From NCBI GenBank assembly GCA_964247055.1, contig OZ176053.1, positions 10,292,001 through 10,356,000 on the forward strand: a DNA stretch of 64,000 nt, given 5' to 3'. The stretch is from Paragordius varius (Eukaryota > Nematomorpha). A program made the translations under genes and the position numbers. The notes beneath the pieces were generated by a model, which saw nothing but the letters and a program-made list of their open reading frames with translations, ran no database searches and was not told the DNA's origin. This document shows positions 55,994 to 64,000 of this stretch, in pieces (position 1 is the stretch's first letter; every line of letters starts with the position of its first letter).

Positions 55994-56175
55994 GAAGGGG
56001 TGTCCAACACAAATATCTTCGCGGTTGCTTTAATAATTTTTCGTTTCTATTTATATTTTAAGCGCAATTTCAGATAAAATATCTTTTACATAATCGCATT
56101 GATGGAAATCCAATTTTTAGTTTTTTTAATATTTTTTATAGCACTTTTGAATATAAAAAATTGTGTTGGGCCTTG
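55994..56175. repeat. hAT-like MITE, copy 2
   Basis: AGGGGTGTCCAACACAAATA at the left is inverted at the right as TTGTGTTGGGCCTTGT. The flanks GCTAGAGA and TCTAGATA are only partly alike. It lies 165 bp from copy 1 and shares AACACAAAT..CTTCGC with it. Confidence 0.6.
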
Positions 56176-57466
56176 TTCTAGATAATTTATTTATTTATAA
56201 AATTTTAAAGGTTATTCAATTTTTTGCACAAATTTTTAATGTAAAAAAACAGCATTTTATATTGCTTTTATGTATAGTAATGCATAAGAATAATAGTATA
56301 CCTTGCCATTCTTTCTAATCCTATTGATTTGATAAAGAAAAAAATTATACTCTTATCCAATGACCTTGATTTTCTATCATCATGCATAATATAATAATAG
56401 TATGGACATAATAAGATAAACTTAATCTAAATTTGGTGTGAAACACAGATATCATAATTTTAACGTAACAAAAAGAACATATCGTGCAAATATATACGTC
56501 CTCATAAATTATATTTCAGCGTATTTTATAATGGAAAATATGTTTCTGTTTTCCAAGCCAATATCTTAATATTCTTTATCTATGGTGTCAGACTTAGCTG
56601 AAAGCATATCAAACAATGTTTGCTCAAATTTTTTTTATGATGTCCTACCTTAAGGCGCATTTCACTTTATTTTAATTAATGATCTCTAAATAAGTGTATT
56701 TTATAAACTGCAAACTCAATTTTAGAAAATAAATAAAAGTTTGGTTTTTTATATTATGTGTGACAATTTAAGTAGATTTGAATATCCGTGTGTAATTAAT
56801 TGTAATAAAGCGTACTCGATAAGGATTTAAATTTTTGAACTGGTATTATTTCTATCATAAATTACTTATTATCAATATTGTGTGACATGTGAAACTATAA
56901 TTTACTTACTCCTGAATTAGATAAACTATCCAAGTACTAAATACATATTTGATAGAAATATGAAAGGTTTTCATAGGGCTTTATTTGGGGTTAAAACGAT
57001 TTAAACTTTATATTCAACTATATAACAAAATGTTTTCGGCGCACATTTTCATAAATAATGAAAAGGTTATAAAAGATTAATTAAAATAAAAATCCTAATA
57101 ATAAAATTAATTTTTGTTCAAATTCGCAAAAAATAAAAAAACTGATCTGAATATCGAAACAAGGTACTAAAAAATGAAACAAATTAATAGATAACTTCCT
57201 AATTTAAGATCTTTAAAGGGTTAATGGCGAAAGATTAGCCTTATAAATTGTTTCCCATGATCCCCATACATTGCCTACATTCGCTTTATTAGGGTTTGAT
57301 CCGGTACGTAATGATCATATTTATAATTCGCGATAACGGAAATCATTTTCAATCAGTCTAAGCAGGAAGAAATAGTTTTTGTCTTTTCTATTAAAAATTT
57401 ATGTAAAAAATATTGTTGCAAACATTCTATTTTAACAGTAATTAATATTTTTATTTGATAATTTGG
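56176..57466. other. Intergenic, AT-rich
   Basis: No exon or repeat end recognised. Scattered short AT repeats only. Confidence 0.4.
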
Positions 57467-57660
57467 AAGATTGGTGGTAAAGTGGTTGATGCGTTGGCCT
57501 TTTGCACTATGCGTGTGAGTATACTAGAGTTCCTATAACCTCGAAATTACCTAATTTCCCGTAATTAATTTCAAACTTAGGTCGACGAGCTCTAACCTTT
57601 CAGGCCGTTTAGTAAAATTTAAGTCCCAACCCTTCCTCCTAGAATCCGTTTGCGCGGCGA
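57467..57660 (+). repeat. tRNA-derived SINE, copy 2
   Basis: The head, TGGTGGTAAAGTGGTTGATG, resembles a pol III A box, followed by TTTTGCACTATGCGTGTGAG. The B box is decayed (AGAGTTCCTATAACCTCG). The tail AAATTTAAGTCCCAACCCTT parallels AATATAAGTCCTTACCCTTT of copy 1, and both have a GAAACTAC/GAAATTAC block after the B box. Copy 2 is the more diverged. Confidence 0.65.
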
Positions 57661-58438
57661 GTTAATAATTATAATGTATGAAATATATTGTTTCTATACC
57701 ATTTGATTTTTACTGTAATCAATTAATATTAATCATAATCAATAGTTTTAAATTGATTTCTTAAGGGTCCATACTTTAATAAATATTCCCAAACTGTATG
57801 TTTTGGCTTTTAATTCCATTTCAATTACATAAACCAATATGCTAGAAATTATTTTTTCAAGCGTGTAATTCGTGTGAGAGATACTGAGAAAAGCCCTAAA
57901 GTTTTTACATAAAAACATAATTAACATACTGACTTAGATATTTGTTTATTATACATGATTAAAAATGTTTTATAGTGTTATACTTTTTGATAACATATTT
58001 TCGATAATTTATCAAAAAAGTGCTTAGGTAACTGTTTAAGAATGCAGAAATTTGCCCATTAATCATCTATAAGTATGTAATTCATTATCATAAATGTTGT
58101 AAAAAGTTACTAATTACAGTTAAAAGTAAACACTTTTTGTGTGATTATTCATTCAAAACAGAGGAGAGAAAGAATTATTAGAAAGTGATCGAGCATACCA
58201 AGGAAATAGGCAAAATGTGCAAGTGATTTATTACATTTTAAGTGTAGAACACACACATACAAACAAAATATTAACTGAAACTATACAAAAATCTATAGGT
58301 AATTTTTCAACCAATGTATTATATGGGTTGTATAAATGTTTTATTTCAACAATAAATATATTTTTCAGTATAATATCTACAATTTTTATTTAATTTTTGT
58401 TAAAATTTAATTTAATTAATATAATAAAATTAATCTTT
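57661..58438. other. Intergenic, AT-rich
   Basis: Nothing recognised apart from simple AT-rich sequence. Confidence 0.4.
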
Positions 58439-59004
58439 TTACAAATTGTTAACATCATCATCATCTGCTCCATTCCTACGAACTGAATTTCCTAAAAGAA
58501 AAAAATCAAATGACAATCAACTCTTGAAGTATATTTATTTTTTATAGTAAAAATGTTAAATTTGATTACACACACTAAAAAAGGTATTAAAATGGATATA
58601 TTAGTTATATTAATATTTATATTTCTTAATCTTACATATTTTACCTTTATTAAACATTAAAGCTTTTGGTAGACTCGCACACACCTCTAAAAAAAATAAT
58701 CCTGAAAATCATTGTTTAAGTTGATTTTTAAAACAAAAAGTATTTAGGATTCATTATTATATCTTTAGAGAAGGAGACGGATATTTTTGCCTTATGAAGG
58801 CTTTTAAATCTTGTAAAATTTCTTAACCATGCATGCATACATAACAGAAATCAATAATTTTGGCTTGGGTTACCACGCTATATCTTGTTATGGTTTAAGT
58901 TAGTTTATATATTACATATATAAAACAATGTGAACTTTTATTGCGTTCTTTACTAAAGGGAAATAATTTGCGACACATACAGGAATTTTCAAGTGTTGCG
59001 ACAT
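58439..59004 (-). CDS. Possible three-exon micropeptide gene or 3' part of an unrecognised gene
   Basis: Exons 59004-58981, 58684-58645 and 58491-58439 join in phase with GT..AG borders. They give a 38-aa product: MSQHLKIP, then VCASLPKALMFNK, then GNSVRRNGADDDDVNNL-stop. The acidic C terminus and clean splice signals (TTCTTTTAG before the last exon) argue for a real 3' end. I do not recognise the family. The first Met may instead be internal to a longer protein with upstream exons I could not find. It is divergent from the BRSK gene. Confidence 0.35.
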
Positions 59005-59983
59005 CTTTGTCGTAATAAGCTTCTTAAAAAAGTTAATAATATACGCCTTTTTATTTAAATCTTATAACGTGTGACTGTCACGCTTAAATATATAGATAAT
59101 AATGTACGAAACGTAGTTGCATTTACCATAAGTAGATGATAACTGCACCATTTCTCCACACACACTCCTCTTTGCCTTGGGATTTTATTGATTTTATTTT
59201 TTATCCTTTTTTAATTTTTTACGTTTTTTTTCATCATTACTAAACACAAACTATTTATTGGTCGTGTAGAGAGCTTACTGCTACGCTGTTTTTGTGTCAT
59301 TTTTGTATAAATGTATATACTATGTAATCCAAACTTCCTATGTATGGTGCAATCAGAGCATACGTAATATTATACATATTTAAAAGTCCATAACATAACA
59401 TTCAACATTATTGCAAAACATAGTATAATCAAATGTTTAAGTTTTTCATTAATGTCATTTCATGATGAGGTAAGGCAATGAATGTATCCAACACGCATAT
59501 AGAGATTTTATATTACTAAATCAATGGGGGAAATTTACTGTTTCCTTAATTTTGTTATTACTGATTAAAATCCTGCATGTAAATATATTTAGTATTCAAA
59601 TCCTTAAATCATTTTGCATTATGCAAATATTGATTGCGCTGTCCTTAAATCAAAATCAAAAAAGATATTTATTTATACGGATTGCGATGGTTCGTAAATC
59701 ATATTATATATACACAAAAGGCAATTGATATTGCTTAATTTATGTGTGTGTTTCGATTAGTATAACTAATTTTTACAATTATTTTTATACATCTTAACCC
59801 AATAATTCTTATTCTAAAGGGCGGAGACTTTACCATGATTAATGAATGAAAAAATATCCTCTATCATATATCTCCTAATAAAATTCATAATCGGAATGCA
59901 AAAATCTTATCCACAAAAAATGTAATGAGGATTCTAATAATAATAATAAAAATATTCGATAAATTATTGTAAATCCACACATA
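59005..59983. other. Intergenic / BRSK 5' region
   Basis: Less uniformly AT-rich (CACACACTCCTC, TTTGTGTCATTTTTG). No exon recognised. Presumably holds the BRSK promoter. Confidence 0.4.

Positions 59984-64000
<4,017 letters not shown>

Overview
This window is eukaryotic, almost certainly metazoan, and very AT-rich. No bacterial-style operons, Shine-Dalgarno sites or CRISPR arrays are present. The genes are split into many small exons with GT..AG borders, and several introns are full of small DNA transposons. The gene set is animal-specific: a SID-1 RNA channel, a harmonin/whirlin-type PDZ protein, a two-SH2 SHP phosphatase, HMMR, a SAD/BRSK kinase and a SETD2 with WW and SRI domains. Three introns of only 21, 24 and 25 bp lie beside kilobase introns. 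Ultra-short introns with high AT suggest a reduced lineage such as the orthonectid/dicyemid animals. That placement is an inference and is not proven here. All family calls rest on motif recognition by eye; no database search was run.

Layout. 1-2.0 kb: 3' half of a sideroflexin gene (+), ending in the typical NKGL. 2.1-2.3 kb: a tRNA-derived SINE. 3.0-14.85 kb: a complete SID-1/SIDT gene (-), about 22 exons, with a degenerate LINE in its largest intron and two small foldback MITEs in others. 14.9-20.0 kb: a single-PDZ scaffold gene (+), head-to-head with SIDT (64 bp between ATGs), carrying a CACTA-like foldback element in an intron. 20.3-22.6 kb: dihydropteridine reductase (-). 23.9-24.2 kb: an unrecognised 97-102 aa ORF. 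24.25-27.99 kb: a long palindromic CACTA-like element whose right arm is interrupted by a textbook-ended non-autonomous Helitron. 28.1-28.9 kb: degraded direct and inverted copies of the sequence around the unrecognised ORF. 29.7-41.4 kb: SETD2 (+). 42-44.7 kb: two more Helitron copies and a MITE. 45.4-46.85 kb: an intronless HMMR (+). 47.4-49.2 kb: a GC-richer, decayed LINE (-). 49.5-55.3 kb: SHP-type phosphatase (+). 55.5-57.7 kb: hAT-like MITEs and a second SINE. 58.4-59.0 kb: a possible tiny three-exon gene (-). 60.0-62.5 kb: the 5' part of a BRSK/SAD kinase (+), continuing past the window.

The genes do not form one pathway. They look like ordinary housekeeping, signalling and neuronal-type genes in a transposon-rich setting. 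The most unusual points are the ultra-short introns, the Helitron-in-CACTA nesting with an internal empty-site control, an Ala in the phosphatase P-loop where Thr/Ser is expected, the shared SIDT/PDZ promoter and the intronless HMMR. I saw no clearly new multi-gene system.
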